Positions 29,995 to 41,297 of a stretch of DNA of 43,165 bases are shown one piece after another. The stretch covers positions 1-43,165 of the forward strand of contig JAUIHB010000002.1 of the NCBI GenBank assembly GCA_030432465.1, given 5' to 3'. The notes under the pieces are model-generated. The model searched no databases, was not told the DNA's origin, and worked only from the letters and a program-made list of their open reading frames with translations. This stretch comes from Gammaproteobacteria bacterium (GTDB lineage: Bacteria > Pseudomonadota > Gammaproteobacteria > Enterobacterales > Kangiellaceae). Position 1 is the first letter of the stretch. The number at the start of each line of letters is the position of its first letter. The position numbers and the translations under genes were made by a program.

Positions 29995-31314
29995 TCACGA
30001 CCGACTAAAGATTTGAGCTAAAAATCGCAATGGTGCTGTAATTTTCCATGACCAAGAGTTGAGAATTGCTTGTTTTTGAATTTCGAGCCGATTTTGTCTT
30101 TGATATAAGTTTCGATTTCTATTTTTTAAGCTTAGTAATTCATTTCTAAACTTAGCTTCAAGACCTAAAGTTATCTCCTTAAGCCCCCGCTCTATCTTTG
30201 TATATTTTTCTAGATTAGAGCGCTTAACTGCAAACAATATTTTTTCAATCTCACCAGAAGCTAAAGCAACAGTAGTGTTTTTTGAATTATCTACGCCTGA
30301 AAGAATTTGCCCAACTTGCGTATCAAGCTTATTTGATAAATTACTTTCTAAATTCTCACCCATCTTATCGAGTTTTTTATGAAACTCTGATAGATGTTTA
30401 TTAAGCTGGATATTATTAACGGTATGTGAAGAACTAATTATATCTGGGCGCTCTTTTAATAAAAGATACTGCTCTATCAATAACTCTCTTCCACACCTCC
30501 AATCTGTGACAACTTTCGTTAATAAATCTGGCTGGGTTGAACAATCTTCTTCAGCTCTTAATCTCAGTAAAGAGTATGCACTTTTGGCAACAGTCAAATA
30601 ATATTCCGCATGTGATATTTGAAAAGGAGTCGACTTCTGTGATACTAAATTCTCATCATAAAATGATGAATAGAAATCATGAATTGCGGCTTCACTAGTT
30701 TGAAGTCCAAGAAACTTCGATAATCTTTTTAGTTCACCTTTCGTGTTCTTACAAAAGTCATAAAAATCAACGAAAATTGTTTTATAGTTTGCTCTATCTA
30801 AAACTAAAAGATTATCAAGGTTGTGAATTAGCCAAAGAAGTTGCGATTCGTAAATGCTCTTACCATCTCTTTTTTGCAATGACTTGCAAACATCCACAGG
30901 ATTTCTAAAGGCAAAAACTATTTTGGGCACAACTTCAACTAACTCGAAAACTTTAAACCAAAACGGAAGCACTCTAATTGTTCGCGGATCTTTAAACCCA
31001 AATACCTTTTCTGAGTGCTTTAATTTACTTTTAATAAGCTGCACTCCTTCCAAAAGAAGTGGATCTTGGTTATCTTGCCACCGAACATGCTGCAAGCTCT
31101 CTAACGAATCCCATTTCATACTCGAGTTATTTAAAACCCGATTGTTTAGAGAAACAATATCGTTATCTTCCCAGTGACCTTTAGGGTTGCTAGGTGAAGC
31201 CCCCATAAGTTCACCGCCAAAATCAACTCCTAAAGACGACAAACCTGATGTCATCAAACTTGTGCCACTACGATGCATTCCTAAGACTACAACTAACTTG
31301 GTTTCATCAGCCAC
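29995..31314 (-). CDS. Sulfotransferase family protein
   Basis: KLVVVLGMHRSGTSLMTSGLSSLGVDFGGELMGASPSNPKGHWEDNDIVSLNNRVL; KIVFAFRNPVDVCKSLQKRDG; C-terminal NSWSWKITAPLRFL. Confidence 0.82.
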   Translation of the reverse strand: MADETKLVVVLGMHRSGTSLMTSGLSSLGVDFGGELMGASPSNPKGHWEDNDIVSLNNRVLNNSSMKWDSLESLQHVRWQDNQDPLLLEGVQLIKSKLKHSEKVFGFKDPRTIRVLPFWFKVFELVEVVPKIVFAFRNPVDVCKSLQKRDGKSIYESQLLWLIHNLDNLLVLDRANYKTIFVDFYDFCKNTKGELKRLSKFLGLQTSEAAIHDFYSSFYDENLVSQKSTPFQISHAEYYLTVAKSAYSLLRLRAEEDCSTQPDLLTKVVTDWRCGRELLIEQYLLLKERPDIISSSHTVNNIQLNKHLSEFHKKLDKMGENLESNLSNKLDTQVGQILSGVDNSKNTTVALASGEIEKILFAVKRSNLEKYTKIERGLKEITLGLEAKFRNELLSLKNRNRNLYQRQNRLEIQKQAILNSWSWKITAPLRFLAQIFSRS

Positions 31315-31354
31315 AATTAAAATACCTTATTCTACAACCCTTTAAACAAAACAA

Positions 31355-33958
31355 CTAATTAGCAATATTAGCCCGTGCAGCAATAATCTTAAAAAGCAAA
31401 CTCCTCTTTTGCCCTTGGTTTGATTCGGCATTTGACTTAAACAAAGCTGTGACAGTACAACCTGATGTCACTTCACTTGTTGTATATGTATTTCCTGTTC
31501 TAACGCCATCGCAGCCATACACGCCACGTACACTATAGCCTTCTTCTGGCGTTAGATTAAACACTGTCGTTGAGCCTGAGTTAACTTCAACAGATGTTGG
31601 TGAGATTGTTCCTCCATTTCCAGCTTGCCCTGTAACCCAAATGCCATTTGGAATCGTATCAACACCATCTAATATTCCATCATTATCAGTATCATTATCG
31701 GTTGGGTCTGTACCCAGTTGATACTCTTCTAAATTAGTAAGACCGTCAGAATCTAAATCTACAGATGCATCTGATGCATCCAGTGGGTTTAGGCCATACA
31801 GTTCTTCAAAAGCATCAGGCATACCGTCATTATCATCGTCAGTGTCTATTTCATCAGGAATACCATCATTATCAAAGTCGCCACCTGAGAGCAGTAAATA
31901 CTGTGCCAAATCGCCATATCCAGAAAACATGCTATAAAATGAGCCTGAATTACCGCTTCTTACAAAACCTCGCCCTGATGAAGTCGATTCACTAGTATCA
32001 AAACTAACAGGGTAAGTTAGACTATTTAGCGTTATTTTTAAAACAATAACAACATCACTATTAACTGGAAAAGTATATGGTTGATTTAAGATTATTCGAC
32101 TATAGCCACCTAAAAGAGGGTTATTAAGTTGAGAATGCATTAATGTACCTAAATCTCCATTACCTGATATGGAATCGTAAATATATAAATCTGCACTCCC
32201 GGCTTCCCATGAATGAACCTGAACCCCATCTATGGTCGTTAAACTTGTTGAATTAGTATACCTAAGCGCTGTCCAAGCAGCTGGGTTACTCCAACCAAAA
32301 GCCGAAACACTTGTAGCATTATTCATATATGTAAGGTACCCATGTGAACTTGTTGATGATTCCATCGAAATGTCATTAATACTAATGACACCATTTAGCA
32401 ATGAAATTCCATTCACTTCGACATTGGTAACAGAACCATCATTCTTGTTTGAATTTGGATTAGAAGCTGAATTAAAGTTCATATAGTTATTTGCCCCAGG
32501 ATAAACACTTGTACTTCCTGCGCCGTTACTCCCGTCAGCCTCTTCAACATCAACTAACCTTTTTACATCATTTTTATTATTGCTTTGTGACGGATCTATA
32601 TGAGTAATCAATAGCCCATGGTTTGATAACCCTCTGTCATACTCATCATCAGTTCTATTTTCTAACAAAAAGTGCTCGCCAAGTTTATATTTGTCTATCC
32701 AAATGCGTTGGGCTGTTTGACCTAATGTAGTTGATGAAATAGAGGTAGCCCCAGCAGAAGCATCTGTTATGTGAGAGAAATTTACTTGGTCTTTACTCCA
32801 TGCCAACATACCTGCAGGTGTTGACCCTTGGTGACCTGACACGTAGTTCCAGCTTCCCCCACCCATTAAGCCCCAAGCACCAACACCAGAAGAGCTTCCA
32901 TCTGTATCGTATAGGTCTGGTAAAGCCAACATGAGATGGCCTAATTCATGCGCCATAATACCAATTGTTGCCTGATGTTCATTTGCTAAGCTCGTTGCAT
33001 GACGCTCACCAAACATAGTATAAGGTGATAAAGTAACACCGTCGTGTGTTACCGAAGATACTGAAGACTTATGTCCCCATACTCTAGGCGTTAAAGCGCT
33101 AGAACCACCGTAGGAGTTTTCATAACCCGCAACAATTAATACTATCGATAACTCCTTTGCAGAAATTGAGTTATCACCATTTGTATCAAAGCTTGAGTAA
33201 TCAATATATGGATCAGCTGCTGCAAATGCAGCATGCACCATTTCAGTACTGCCATATTTTGTGTTTGGATGTTCTAAATTTAATGATACTGATACGACAC
33301 CATCATTTATTTGCCCTTCGCTTTCAGTTGCACCTACTAAAGTATAGTTATTGTGAGAAGCTTTAAGGAAATAATCTTTAACACTTTGTGAACCCGAAAA
33401 CATTAGCTGTTCAAAACTAGCAGCGTCGTATTTAAATGCTTGATTAGTAAACGAGACTCTTAAAAGTAATATATTCTGAGTAAAAGCAGCTGGTGCACCA
33501 TTTTGCACCGTTTTTTCAGTCATAGAATTATTCGATTCAATTCTTTGATAATTATAAGACGGGCTTCTACCCAAAGTTAAAGGGTGAGGTATATCGATAG
33601 ATTCCTGCTTATTTTGGGGCGCTTTAGTAAAATTTAAATCTGTTGCAAACGGTATTTTTTTTAAATCTAAACTTGAGAGCTCACCCACTGCCAAAGGAGA
33701 TATTTGAGGTGAACCATCGCTAGCCTTAATTAGATAAAACCACTTTCCATTTACTTTAGAAACGGCCTTACCATCAGCTGTTTCAATCCATTCTCGATTT
33801 ATATCGCCTTTTGGATAGATTTTAAATTCATACCCATTTGGCTGTTTTACTGCAATACTAATTGGAGCAATAGGTACAGTAGCGAACACTGATAATGATA
33901 CTAAAGCGCTCAATAGTAATGCTATTTTATAAACACTTAATAATCTCATATCACTCAC
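31355..33958 (-). CDS. Secreted M6-family metalloprotease (immune inhibitor A-like) with TSP3-like calcium repeats
   Basis: [39 protein letters not shown] (HExxH zincin motif); [74 protein letters not shown] repeats. Confidence 0.9.
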   Translation of the reverse strand: MSDMRLLSVYKIALLLSALVSLSVFATVPIAPISIAVKQPNGYEFKIYPKGDINREWIETADGKAVSKVNGKWFYLIKASDGSPQISPLAVGELSSLDLKKIPFATDLNFTKAPQNKQESIDIPHPLTLGRSPSYNYQRIESNNSMTEKTVQNGAPAAFTQNILLLRVSFTNQAFKYDAASFEQLMFSGSQSVKDYFLKASHNNYTLVGATESEGQINDGVVSVSLNLEHPNTKYGSTEMVHAAFAAADPYIDYSSFDTNGDNSISAKELSIVLIVAGYENSYGGSSALTPRVWGHKSSVSSVTHDGVTLSPYTMFGERHATSLANEHQATIGIMAHELGHLMLALPDLYDTDGSSSGVGAWGLMGGGSWNYVSGHQGSTPAGMLAWSKDQVNFSHITDASAGATSISSTTLGQTAQRIWIDKYKLGEHFLLENRTDDEYDRGLSNHGLLITHIDPSQSNNKNDVKRLVDVEEADGSNGAGSTSVYPGANNYMNFNSASNPNSNKNDGSVTNVEVNGISLLNGVISINDISMESSTSSHGYLTYMNNATSVSAFGWSNPAAWTALRYTNSTSLTTIDGVQVHSWEAGSADLYIYDSISGNGDLGTLMHSQLNNPLLGGYSRIILNQPYTFPVNSDVVIVLKITLNSLTYPVSFDTSESTSSGRGFVRSGNSGSFYSMFSGYGDLAQYLLLSGGDFDNDGIPDEIDTDDDNDGMPDAFEELYGLNPLDASDASVDLDSDGLTNLEEYQLGTDPTDNDTDNDGILDGVDTIPNGIWVTGQAGNGGTISPTSVEVNSGSTTVFNLTPEEGYSVRGVYGCDGVRTGNTYTTSEVTSGCTVTALFKSNAESNQGQKRSLLFKIIAARANIAN

Positions 33959-34574
33959 TCCATAAAAATTGGCTCTGTTACTCTTATAGAATACAATTTA
34001 AGTGTAAAAGTTTCTACTTTTTAGTTTTAGCTAGGCACATTTAACAACGCCGTGGTAGTGCCAGGGAATAAAATGGCTCATATCGAAAGGGCTACACTAA
34101 CTGTTTGTAAATTATAAAAATTGCATGTTAACGTATCACTCCCCAAGCGGTTAATTTAACCAAAAACATTAGGAATTAACAAAAAATCACTTAACGCTGT
34201 AAAGTACTCAAGCGTTACCCATGATTTTTAAAGCTATAATCATTAAAGGCGGGTATTCATAGGGTCTAAGGGAGCACACCCAGTAGAGCCTTTTCAGGTT
34301 GTAAGGGAGTTGTTAATTAGATCTTTATGTTGATTGGCATAAAAGCTGAGAATGTAGATTTTAATTTTATAAAAATCGGTGTTTGTAATCAAAGAAGATC
34401 CAGCTATGAAATAATTTGTTGATAACACCTACAATGCAATAACATTTCCCAACAATTAAATGGATATCTTCATCTCTAAAACATCGGTGTATTTGTTTCT
34501 CTGAACACCTTCTATCTTATTTAATTTTACAAACAAAAAATTTCTAGATTTTCCTGGAGGAATTTCAGACTAAG

Positions 34575-35057
34575 TTACTCTGTAGTTTTAGAGGGATCCA
34601 AGTACTCACCAATATGACGAGGAGGGCTAGACCGTTCAGAATCAGATTCATATGGTTCCTTAAACTCCCCAACATGCCGAATTTTACTTTCGCCTTCACT
34701 TAAGTTGATCCTATCAGGATCTTTTTCCTGTCCAAGGAAAGCAATAGCTGAGCTTGATGAGATATAGTCAACTATATCGTCTGGGCTTTTAAGTTCACCT
34801 AAACTAATATCTACAGCACTACCAGTTCCAAAATCTTTATCTGGATCAAGAAACACTCCCAAAAACTCGGGATTTTGCTGTTTTTGATGCAAAACTGTAA
34901 CTTCTTTAGTGTGGTTCGCATCTAAATCAATATTAGAGTTACTACTGCTAGTTTCCGTTTTTTTAATTGAATAACTTTGCGAAGGGACTCCACTCAACAA
35001 CCAATATGCAAGTGCCAAGAAAATCGTCAGAATAAAAGCGACAACATATCTTATCAA
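34575..35057 (-). CDS. Small membrane-anchored protein with five degenerate [LIV]-G-[EQV]-x2-[DES]-P motif copies
   Basis: N-terminal TM helix YVVAFILTIFLALAYWLLSGV; copies LGVFLDPDKD, LGELKSPDD, LGQEKDPDR, VGEFKEPYES, IGEYLDPSKT. Confidence 0.65.
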   Translation of the reverse strand: MIRYVVAFILTIFLALAYWLLSGVPSQSYSIKKTETSSSNSNIDLDANHTKEVTVLHQKQQNPEFLGVFLDPDKDFGTGSAVDISLGELKSPDDIVDYISSSSAIAFLGQEKDPDRINLSEGESKIRHVGEFKEPYESDSERSSPPRHIGEYLDPSKTTE

Positions 35058-35077
35058 ACTAGAAGCCCCTTAGCTCG

Positions 35078-35428
35078 CTACTGAATATCAACACGCTTAG
35101 CAACACAATGTCCATTATGCTTTTTATTTGAATCTACTTGTATGCGTACACTCTTGTCTGCTACGTAGGCGACTTGAACCGCATCCCACATAGTTCTCGA
35201 TTGGTTTTCACTAAGTAATTCGTTGGTGCACGAAAAAGAAACCCAAACACCACACTGCCCACCTGAAACATCTGAAAAGCCTTGCTTTAATCGAGCCATG
35301 CAGCCACCAAAATCGGTATCATGTGTCAATAATTGTATTACCTTAGTGTACTCACTATGATATAAATCCGCTTTGGTAGCAAAAGATAAACTCATAGCTA
35401 TAGAGGCCAATGCCAGTTTAAGTTTCAT
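35078..35428 (-). CDS. Small exported Cys-containing protein of unknown function
   Basis: MKLKLALASIAMSLSFATKADL signal peptide; 4 mature Cys residues; 20 nt from the downstream ORF. Confidence 0.65.
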   Translation of the reverse strand: MKLKLALASIAMSLSFATKADLYHSEYTKVIQLLTHDTDFGGCMARLKQGFSDVSGGQCGVWVSFSCTNELLSENQSRTMWDAVQVAYVADKSVRIQVDSNKKHNGHCVAKRVDIQ

Positions 35429-35704
35429 TGTTAATCCTCAATTATATTTACAACATTTCAAACCAATTATAACTAGAACGAAAAAAAGGTCAATACACAA
35501 GCACGCACCAAGTTAGAAACCGAAGAACAACATTCTATTAACTATGTAACGTAATCGAATTAAAGGGAAAATAAAAATTGTACAACCAAATCCCTTCAAT
35601 AGCTCACTGAGGTTGCATTTAGATAATTCAAACAAGGTTGCGTCATGTATTCTTCAGCCTTCCCCAGCATACGGACTTCCTAAATTAGGGGAAAATCACC
35701 ATTA

Positions 35705-35985
35705 GACAACAGGAAAGTGATGAATACTGCCATTACACAGTGTGTTTAGAAAAAGCTTTCCGAAAGTATTAAAGAACAACTTAGAGAAAGAATAGCTAAA
35801 AAACTTTCCAAAACTAGTAACAAGGCCTATTTAAAACCGCATCAGAAAGCTCGAATTCTCAAAGAAGGTAATATGAGTAACCCTGAACTACATTCGCCCC
35901 TTTACCACTGACGAAGTCAAAGCTGTGTATAAAAAAACGGGGCATCCGAAAACCCTGATATCCGGATGTCACAGTCAGTGTAACT
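35705..35985 (+). pseudogene. Possible decayed coding region (frame-interrupted fragments)
   Basis: Overlapping short frames: MNTAITQCV*KKLSESIKEQLRERIAKKLSKTSNKAYLKPHQKARILKEGNMSNPEL..., and in another frame VTLNYIRPFTTDEVKAVYKKTGHPKTLISGCHSQCNS*. Protein-like composition but broken by stops and frame shifts. Confidence 0.25.
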
Positions 35986-36102
35986 CATAAAAAATTTAAA
36001 GGCATAAGTATAGAAATAATTAAAATATACCTACAACCTCACAGCTGTTAACAACTTGTTACAACACCTATAAAAAAAATTTACTTTTTTTGATGTATTC
36101 TT

Positions 36103-37740
36103 TCAACGCGGCTGGAGTGCTCTAATATCTCCTATTGATATTTCCGAGCTACTATATGGCAATAATTGCATTGATGCCTTTAACTTTGATATTTCATCAA
36201 GCGCACTACTTACATCTGAAAAGTTAACATTGGCAAGTGCCCACGGAGAGTATTGCCACCATTTTGATTTAACAAGCTTATCTATTATTTCATCTGAAAA
36301 TCTATATTTTAAAATTTTAGCAGGAGTCCCCGCAACTATGGCATAATCAGGTACATCTTTAGTTACAACTGAGCCAGCACCGACGATAGCCCCATTTCCT
36401 ATACTGACACCAGCAGAAATAATAACCCCATGACCTATCCATACGTCATTTCCAATGCGAGTTAATGGTTTTCTAATAGAATCAAGAGCCTTAGCTCGAT
36501 TCCCTTCAGGTATTTGCATATCTTTATAAGCTATATCATGTTCAAAAAGTTTCCCCGCTTTAAACTTAAAACCGGTTTCATATTGAAATGGACTTGTTGA
36601 CAACCAATCCATAGGATGATTCCCCTGCCCAATATTCACATCCCTAGCAACAGAACAATACCTCCCAATTTGTGTGTTATATATATAGCCACTTGTAAAA
36701 TAAGTAAAAGCGCCTATAGAGCTATGGTGCATTGCAATAGCATTAGACAAACGAACTGGAGGCTCGATAACAACTTGATTAGAAGACATTTTCGAGCTTA
36801 GAGCTGACAAATCTATTCCTAACTCCAACATAACACTATGGTGTGAATTAAGACCATATATACTTTCAGAGTTTGATAGAACATTATACTTATCAGCAAT
36901 TGGCAATTTTGGAGAACAAAACTCCCTCAATGAATCGTCAATCTTACTCCACTCTTTAAGTTCATCACCCAACAGATTTCTTAATTCATCCATGTCTTCT
37001 TTGTAAAATTCAAGCAATTTTAATATCTCTGCTTTGGAAATATATGGACTACCTTCTAAATCTGTAGTCAGTTTATCCCCATCCCAATACTTTGAAACAC
37101 CTTTATTACTCTTGTCTTTCATGTTTATTTTTTCGGGAAAATCACTAATATTGAGAAAGTTAGAAAGCTTTTCACAACCAGTATTAGGTGAAGAGATTAT
37201 ATCTCTTTCCATGATTAAAGTTAGAATTTGTTCTTTGGGATATCGTTTTAACCACTCTTTTAAATGCCTTGCATAGAAACCGATATCAAGCATTCCAAAA
37301 AACTTTTCTGAATCGTTAAATGATGAATTTAGGGGGAATCTACCTCTTTTTGCATGGTGAAAAAATGCAGATATAACTCTTGTCACCGGATGGCGTAACG
37401 AAAGAATTATATTAATATCACCGCCTAATTGACTTTTAACGTCATCTACTAAATTTTTATTGTGAGCGGGTGAAAATAGTGAATCCTCTGTATCCTGTGC
37501 ATAAGTCCATAAATATGAGGGCGTTTTTTCAGCAATGATTTTATGTTGCTTCTGAACGCTTTCAAAATGAGCAGAGTATTTTTCTTTAGCAATTTCAGAA
37601 TTGCAATCCGCTTTACTAAAATGCAATAACTCAACTTTTTCCGGTAAATATACCTCAGGATGGTTACGTAAAATATCATATAACCAAGTAGAGCCTCCTT
37701 TTTGGGCTCCTATAATTAAGGTGTTTGGTAATTTGGACAT
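36103..37740 (-). CDS. Bifunctional fusion: N-terminal sulfotransferase, C-terminal CatB-like (left-handed beta-helix) acetyltransferase
   Basis: N-terminal [30 protein letters not shown] and [18 protein letters not shown]-terminal [48 protein letters not shown]...[53 protein letters not shown], in one uninterrupted frame. Confidence 0.88.
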   Translation of the reverse strand: MSKLPNTLIIGAQKGGSTWLYDILRNHPEVYLPEKVELLHFSKADCNSEIAKEKYSAHFESVQKQHKIIAEKTPSYLWTYAQDTEDSLFSPAHNKNLVDDVKSQLGGDINIILSLRHPVTRVISAFFHHAKRGRFPLNSSFNDSEKFFGMLDIGFYARHLKEWLKRYPKEQILTLIMERDIISSPNTGCEKLSNFLNISDFPEKINMKDKSNKGVSKYWDGDKLTTDLEGSPYISKAEILKLLEFYKEDMDELRNLLGDELKEWSKIDDSLREFCSPKLPIADKYNVLSNSESIYGLNSHHSVMLELGIDLSALSSKMSSNQVVIEPPVRLSNAIAMHHSSIGAFTYFTSGYIYNTQIGRYCSVARDVNIGQGNHPMDWLSTSPFQYETGFKFKAGKLFEHDIAYKDMQIPEGNRAKALDSIRKPLTRIGNDVWIGHGVIISAGVSIGNGAIVGAGSVVTKDVPDYAIVAGTPAKILKYRFSDEIIDKLVKSKWWQYSPWALANVNFSDVSSALDEISKLKASMQLLPYSSSEISIGDIRALQPR

Positions 37741-37742
37741 CT

Positions 37743-40700
37743 CTATTTTTCCTTTAACGCGCCTACCCAGCTTTCAATATTATTTGGAACAAAAACTATA
37801 TCTTTGCATTGATCCAAAGATTTAAGTTCTATATATGGCATTACATCCGAACAAATAACAGGTAAATTTAATTGTGCAAATTCCAAGCACTTTAAATAAC
37901 TTTTTGTTTTTGCGAACTTTTCATCTACTAGTGGGGCAACCCCTATATCAAAGTTGTGCGAAATCTTCGTTAACCAGTCAACAAATATATCATAACGTGA
38001 GCTTGGCGGTGTTAACCTAGTTACAAAGTCTTTAAGCTTTTCTTTTATATCACCACAACCAACAATCGATAAGTGGTATCTTTCTCCTGCTTTATTTGCT
38101 TGTTCTAAAACCTCTAATAAAAACTCTAAGTCTTCTTGGTGGGTTCTTGAACCGAAATACAAAATATTGATTGATTTGTTCGGAAGCTTCAATGAGATTT
38201 TCTCTTCTTTTGGAAAATCCATTGACCATCTTTGTGGGAAAGTTCTATTTGGTCGAATAACAATATTTTCATTATATTGTTTACAGACATTAGCCAGCTC
38301 ATTGTTAGTTACATGTACTGAGAAAGCATTTTTGAGTAACTTAATTAAATAGGGTTTATAGCTCTGATAGACGCCATCAGGATCAACTGATAGAGGTACA
38401 TCTAACAAGTTATCATCTATCTCATAAGTATATTCAATGTTATTTTTAGCTAGTGAGTTTAAACACCAATCAACTGCATAGTCTGGTATTGCATCTCGCT
38501 GTATTACAAATTCTTTGAACCTCTGGATATCACCAGTAATCAATGTTTGCCAGCTTACAAATTCCACATTTAAGCCTGTTTCTTGTTCAAACGAATCTTT
38601 CCAATCAACAAGCCTGACGTAAGCTGTAGGAGGAACATTTGGATAAATTCCCTTTAAAACAAAGCCCAACTTTCTTTTTACCGGTGCCAATGTGTCTTGT
38701 TCTTTAGACAACAAGGTCTGGTAAATAGATAAGTATTGCCCCGTCATTCTTTCGACTGTATTAGTAAGTCCAAAACCCTTTTGCCATGCAAGAATATCAT
38801 CATGAGCTTTTATAAAACTCGCTTTGTTGTCTAGCAAACCTATAAGCTTTTCATAGCACTGCTTTGGATCGTTTTCCACTAACCACCCGCCTCCATGCTG
38901 CAGAATTCTCTCTTCTACCGCGCCATATGATAAGCCCAATACGGGCACCCCAGAAGCCCAACTTTCCGTTAGTGTATGACAATAAGTCTCAGGCCAAACA
39001 GAAAGAACAGCCGCTATATCAGGGGAAATATCTACAACTTTTTTCTGGAAATCTTCTCTTGAGTAACTTCCATGATAATTCACTAAAGGCTTCAATGTGT
39101 CATCACAAGTTCCCAACACATGAAACTCAATTCGATTATCTTTATCAAGCGACTTTATCTCAACGACTAAATCACGACCTTTTGAAATAGTTATATTACC
39201 TGGTAATAAAACTTTAATTTTACTTTTAGGATATTTATTGAATTTGGGTTTATCAAAGCTGTCAAAATTCCTACCATGTGGAATAACTTCAAAGCTATTG
39301 CTCCTAAACCCTACGGGTTCTAGGTTTTCTTCAATTAAATCTTTAGCACTGTGGGAGGTGGTAATAAAATAGTCACACGGAGATAAAGCCGATGACATTC
39401 TTTTTTGCCACATTTTTAAATAGCTATCATCTATATCTGTAACAGTTTCATCATTCCACAATAAGTTAGGGTTTTCATTCGTAACACCTTTTGGACAGAA
39501 ACTACCTTTTGCATCTAGTAGATTTACTGAAGGACAAATTGCATAAAAATCATGGAATGATTTGACTACCGGTATATATAGGTCTTTAGCAATGGACGGC
39601 AGCACTAGGCTATGCCAAGCAATATGGCGAATATGCAATAGATCGATATTGTATTTAATCAGTAGGCTTTTAACTACTCTCTCATATTCAAATGAACGAT
39701 GTGTAGCAAATTTCACTTTTTTATCTAGCTTTATCGCCTCAATTTGCTTGTAACCTTTTGGTTCAGCCCTCAAAATTTCGACTAATTCGCTATTACACGC
39801 CAAAGCATAACAATCATAAATATCCTTTAAGCCATTCATCAAATCCATATTAGTTTTAGGTGTTCCCCCAGTTCTAGTAGAGATAACAAACATGATTTTA
39901 GGCTTTAAAATACTATCATTTGGTTTGACTGTATTTAACTTGAGCTCAACTTCCTTACGCAATTTCTTGAAAGAGTTAGATTGAGAGATCGATTTAATTG
40001 CACCGTCGTAATTAGGGTGTGTTTCTTTAACTTTAGCCACCCCTTCAACAATGAGTTTTTCTTTAGACTCTTTAAATGATGCGGAACGTTTATGGTAAAC
40101 ATATGTCTTAGGATCAATAATATTGACCCAACCATTATTTAGGGCCCTCATACAAAAATCGTTTTCTTCTCCATAACCTCTGGGGTAGTTAACGATATCA
40201 AAGTCGCCAATATCTTCTAATAGGTCTCTTTTAATAAATAAGCAAAAGCCATTCCCCGTAGGAGTTTCGATCGTTTCAATTTCATTAATACTGCTAACGA
40301 GTCTCGACGTTCCGAAAATACCTATAGATTCATCAATATCATTAGTACCAATATAAGGAACCGAGAATGCTCCAGCATTATTGGATACTGCAGTTACAGT
40401 ACCAATTCTATCATCTGAATATGCTGCTATTAATAAATTCTTATACCAATTAGGTGTGACTATAGTATCGCTATTTAAAAGAATTACGTCTGTATTACTT
40501 ATTTCCACCCCTTTATTTACATTCCCGGTGTACCCTATATTCTCCTCATTGTGGATTATTGTTAGTCCTTTAATATTCACATATTTGTTTAAATACTGTT
40601 TAACTCGCGGGTCAGGGCTACAATCATTAAGTATAACGACGTTAATACTTTCTCCTAATGGTGTATTAACAATTACACTATCAATACATTCCAATACTTC

Positions 40701-41297
40701 TTCAAGTGCATTATAGACAGGTATTAGAATTGTTAGTTTCTTTGACGACAGTTTACAAGGAATAGAAGTTAATTTTTTAACCTGTAAAGGGCTTTGATTG
40801 GCAGTTACAGATCGACTTAAAGTAAATTTTCTTCTTTCATCTTTACCGTAAGTTAAGTAATGCTGCAAGGGATTTACCTTTGCAGACATAACATCTGCAT
40901 TAAGAAAATAATATAGTTGTCCATCAAAGAGTTCTGAAGTTTTATTTAAATAATTTTCCTCGCACAATAAGTAGTCTATGAGTGGATTCAGTTCGACATC
41001 CAATTTATAAAAGTTTCGATAAAAAGAAGTATCAAAAAACTTATTCGGATTTCTTCCTTCTTTGTACCCATACCTTACATAGTGAGAAACTGGTTCTACT
41101 CCTCGTCTTTTTACATCTTCATATGTGTTTAGGTAAAACTCAGCATCAACTAAATTTGCTCTCCGAATCAGCTCAATAGCTTCGTCATTAGAGATTGTTT
41201 TAACCTTTCTTTTCTGAATTTTATTTGGGATCAAAAAAGCTAAAACAGCATGAATGTTTTTATATAATAACAACTCAAACTTTGTGCGCAATTCCAT
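37743..41297 (-). CDS. Multi-domain glycosyltransferase (GT2 + GT4-like + third GT-B-like module)
   Basis: [22 protein letters not shown]...[17 protein letters not shown]...[12 protein letters not shown] (GT2); [21 protein letters not shown]...[20 protein letters not shown] (GT4-like); [18 protein letters not shown]...[23 protein letters not shown] (third module). Start moved from 41336 to the ATG at 41297, giving a TAATG overlap with the rmlB stop. Confidence 0.85.
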   Translation of the reverse strand: MELRTKFELLLYKNIHAVLAFLIPNKIQKRKVKTISNDEAIELIRRANLVDAEFYLNTYEDVKRRGVEPVSHYVRYGYKEGRNPNKFFDTSFYRNFYKLDVELNPLIDYLLCEENYLNKTSELFDGQLYYFLNADVMSAKVNPLQHYLTYGKDERRKFTLSRSVTANQSPLQVKKLTSIPCKLSSKKLTILIPVYNALEEVLECIDSVIVNTPLGESINVVILNDCSPDPRVKQYLNKYVNIKGLTIIHNEENIGYTGNVNKGVEISNTDVILLNSDTIVTPNWYKNLLIAAYSDDRIGTVTAVSNNAGAFSVPYIGTNDIDESIGIFGTSRLVSSINEIETIETPTGNGFCLFIKRDLLEDIGDFDIVNYPRGYGEENDFCMRALNNGWVNIIDPKTYVYHKRSASFKESKEKLIVEGVAKVKETHPNYDGAIKSISQSNSFKKLRKEVELKLNTVKPNDSILKPKIMFVISTRTGGTPKTNMDLMNGLKDIYDCYALACNSELVEILRAEPKGYKQIEAIKLDKKVKFATHRSFEYERVVKSLLIKYNIDLLHIRHIAWHSLVLPSIAKDLYIPVVKSFHDFYAICPSVNLLDAKGSFCPKGVTNENPNLLWNDETVTDIDDSYLKMWQKRMSSALSPCDYFITTSHSAKDLIEENLEPVGFRSNSFEVIPHGRNFDSFDKPKFNKYPKSKIKVLLPGNITISKGRDLVVEIKSLDKDNRIEFHVLGTCDDTLKPLVNYHGSYSREDFQKKVVDISPDIAAVLSVWPETYCHTLTESWASGVPVLGLSYGAVEERILQHGGGWLVENDPKQCYEKLIGLLDNKASFIKAHDDILAWQKGFGLTNTVERMTGQYLSIYQTLLSKEQDTLAPVKRKLGFVLKGIYPNVPPTAYVRLVDWKDSFEQETGLNVEFVSWQTLITGDIQRFKEFVIQRDAIPDYAVDWCLNSLAKNNIEYTYEIDDNLLDVPLSVDPDGVYQSYKPYLIKLLKNAFSVHVTNNELANVCKQYNENIVIRPNRTFPQRWSMDFPKEEKISLKLPNKSINILYFGSRTHQEDLEFLLEVLEQANKAGERYHLSIVGCGDIKEKLKDFVTRLTPPSSRYDIFVDWLTKISHNFDIGVAPLVDEKFAKTKSYLKCLEFAQLNLPVICSDVMPYIELKSLDQCKDIVFVPNNIESWVGALKEK

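Noticed and set aside
35660-35693. TTCCCC...GGGGAA inverted repeat as a terminator or IS end
   Set aside because: Only 6 bp arms with a long loop and no T tract; likely chance.
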